A stretch of DNA of 6,294 bases from an uncultured Candidatus Saccharibacteria bacterium. Lineage in GTDB: Bacteria; Patescibacteria; Saccharimonadia; Saccharimonadales; UBA1547. The translations under genes were made by a program, and so were the position numbers. The stretch spans positions 1 through 6,294 of the forward strand of contig CAMPIW010000022.1 in assembly GCA_946886635.1 (NCBI GenBank), read 5' to 3'. This document shows, piece after piece, positions 5,372 through 6,294 of the stretch (position 1 is the first letter of the stretch; each line of letters opens with the position of its first letter). The notes under the pieces are model-generated. The model worked only from the letters and a program-made list of their open reading frames with translations, was not told the origin of the DNA and made no database searches.

Positions 5372-5794
5372 TTATTCAATGCCATCTTCAACCAGCTCAA
5401 GATGCTGAAAGGTACGAATCTCTTCTTCTGTTATGGGGAGCAGCGGGTATTTTGCGAAATGAACGTCTTGGTAATTAAAGTCATCGCGTGTATACAAAAT
5501 TGATGCGAGCGTTTGACCGCCGCGGCGTTTAAATTTTCGAATATACTCATCGCTGGTGCGAACCATGTGTTCAGGCGAGCGTTCCTCGGGGTATATAGGA
5601 GTTAATGCTTTTTGCTCTATTTCAAATAAATGACTCAGTGAGCGCGGACTAATATCAAGTGAGGTACGAATTGCTGTAAAGAAAGTGTTCGATACAGCGA
5701 CAACGAGTGTATCGGTGGCGTCCATTGAGCGCATAACGCCCGGTACTTCAACGGCGGTATACGCCTCAAGAAAATCGGGGCGCTCTACGCTCAT
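5372..5794 (-). CDS. Unrecognised 140-residue soluble protein between map and ftsA
   Basis: I do not recognise this family. The product is 140 residues, with no cysteine, no signal peptide and no membrane segment, so it is probably cytoplasmic. The first half looks like a mixed helix/strand domain (VEVPGVMRSMDATDTLVVAVSN). The second half is charged, with a basic patch (YIRKFKRRGGQ, about 84-94) and an acidic C-terminus ending in LELVEDGIE. It is judged real because its ATG overlaps the map stop codon as ATGA (5794-5791), the frame is open and well placed, and it fills the space between two certain genes. No good Shine-Dalgarno is seen, so translation probably depends on coupling to map. The ftsA promoter lies just after its stop codon. 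Its position does not by itself show a role in division or in N-terminal methionine removal. Confidence 0.75.
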   Translation of the reverse strand: MSVERPDFLEAYTAVEVPGVMRSMDATDTLVVAVSNTFFTAIRTSLDISPRSLSHLFEIEQKALTPIYPEERSPEHMVRTSDEYIRKFKRRGGQTLASILYTRDDFNYQDVHFAKYPLLPITEEEIRTFQHLELVEDGIE

Positions 5795-6294
5795 AGCTGC
5801 GTAAGAACTTCTGCACCATCCTTAGTAATTAATATCGTGTGTTCAAAATGGGCAGCCAAGCTTCCGTCCCAGGTGCTAATTGTCCAGCCGTCGTCTTCTT
5901 GAGTAATTTTTGATCCACCAAGTGTTGCCATTGGTTCAATTGCAATGGTGTCTCCCGGGCTTAGTAATACGCCCGCCCCCTTGCGTCCGTAGTTTGGGAC
6001 TTCGGGTGCTTCGTGCATTTCATGGCCCACACCATGCCCCACAAGGTCATAAATAATCCCAAGCTTTGCTTCTTTTAAAACCTTTTCAACTGCAGCACCT
6101 ATGTCGCCGGTTCGCACTGGGCCATTAATAGCATCGATACCTGCAAAAAGACTTTGTTCAGTTGCCTGTATAAGGTGCTGCTGCGCGCCGTTCGCCTTAC
6201 CTACAACCATCGTAAAGGCACTATCGGTTTTCATATTTTTATACGTAATAACAAGGTCGAAACTCACTAAGTCACCTTGTTGAAGCACATAGTC
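5791..6294 (-). CDS. map: Type I methionine aminopeptidase, C-terminal part (gene cut by window edge)
   Basis: MetAP removes the initiator methionine from nascent proteins using two metal ions. The visible part, 167 residues read from base 6294, lacks the N-terminus and the first conserved His. All five metal ligands of the pita-bread fold are present at expected spacing: Asp13 (VSFDL) and Asp24 (KTDSAFT), eleven apart as in E. coli D97/D108; His87 (GHGVG) with the substrate-binding His94 seven later (MHEAP), as in H171/H178; Glu120 (IAIEPM); and Glu150 (HFEHTIL). A GTG at 6288 is inside the domain (DYVLQQGDLVSFD) and is not the true start; the gene continues beyond the window. It ends in TGA, which overlaps the next gene's ATG. 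Confidence 0.95.
   Translation of the reverse strand, partial: DYVLQQGDLVSFDLVITYKNMKTDSAFTMVVGKANGAQQHLIQATEQSLFAGIDAINGPVRTGDIGAAVEKVLKEAKLGIIYDLVGHGVGHEMHEAPEVPNYGRKGAGVLLSPGDTIAIEPMATLGGSKITQEDDGWTISTWDGSLAAHFEHTILITKDGAEVLTQL

Noticed and set aside
973..5478. Several other plus-strand open frames (for example 3226-3702 and 5098-5478)
   Set aside because: They are antisense shadows of securely identified minus-strand genes (ftsZ, ftsA, VKOR family and hydrolase) and their translations look like no protein family.
5791..5793. UGA recoded as glycine, as in Gracilibacteria or Absconditabacteria
   Set aside because: map ends with TGA at the normal C-terminus of the family, and no identified gene has an internal TGA.
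1..6294. CRISPR arrays, insertion sequences, tRNA or rRNA genes, phage genes
   Set aside because: No spaced direct repeats, transposase motifs, cloverleaf with anticodon or rRNA-like sequence were seen; the cloverleaf-like structure near 77-258 is explained by the T-box.

Overview
This window looks like chromosomal DNA of a small-genome bacterium of the Candidate Phyla Radiation, most likely Candidatus Saccharibacteria (TM7). The evidence is indirect. The division genes ftsA and ftsZ lie outside a normal dcw/peptidoglycan cluster. A VKOR-type disulfide enzyme sits beside a tiny thioredoxin-fold protein. Gene starts are tightly packed, and TGA is used as an ordinary stop (map ends in TGA), which argues against the UGA-recoding Gracilibacteria and Absconditabacteria. 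No marker gene fixes the taxonomy, so this is an inference.

Every convincing gene is on the minus strand, so reading order runs from position 6294 down to 1. In that order: the 3' part of a type I methionine aminopeptidase gene (map); a 140-residue protein I do not recognise, overlapping map by 4 bases; a promoter that would make a leaderless ftsA transcript; ftsA; a 126-base gap with a ftsZ promoter; then a tight run of ftsZ, an nrdR-like gene, a thioredoxin-fold gene, a VKOR-family gene and an alpha/beta-hydrolase gene, with gaps of 6-9 bases or an 11-base overlap. These five probably form one transcription unit.

The most interesting part is the 289-base gap at 45-333. It holds a good sigma-70-type promoter and then a leader that folds as a T-box riboswitch. 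A short Stem I carries AUC in a 7-base terminal loop. A Stem III candidate follows, and then a textbook antiterminator/antisequestrator with a 7-base UGGUACC bulge. The leader ends in a Shine-Dalgarno and ATG that open a gene of which only 14 codons are visible. AUC implies sensing of uncharged tRNA-Ile, so the cut-off gene may be ileS, but its 14 residues do not prove this. The short Stem I with a terminal-loop specifier resembles the ultrashort translational ileS T-boxes of Actinobacteria, the host phylum of many Saccharibacteria.

A second oddity is the NrdR-like protein. It keeps the arginine-rich motif, the FTTYER motif and the ATP-cone, but has lost all four zinc-ribbon cysteines. The thioredoxin-fold protein next to it lacks CXXC. 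The VKOR protein, by contrast, keeps all four expected redox cysteines.
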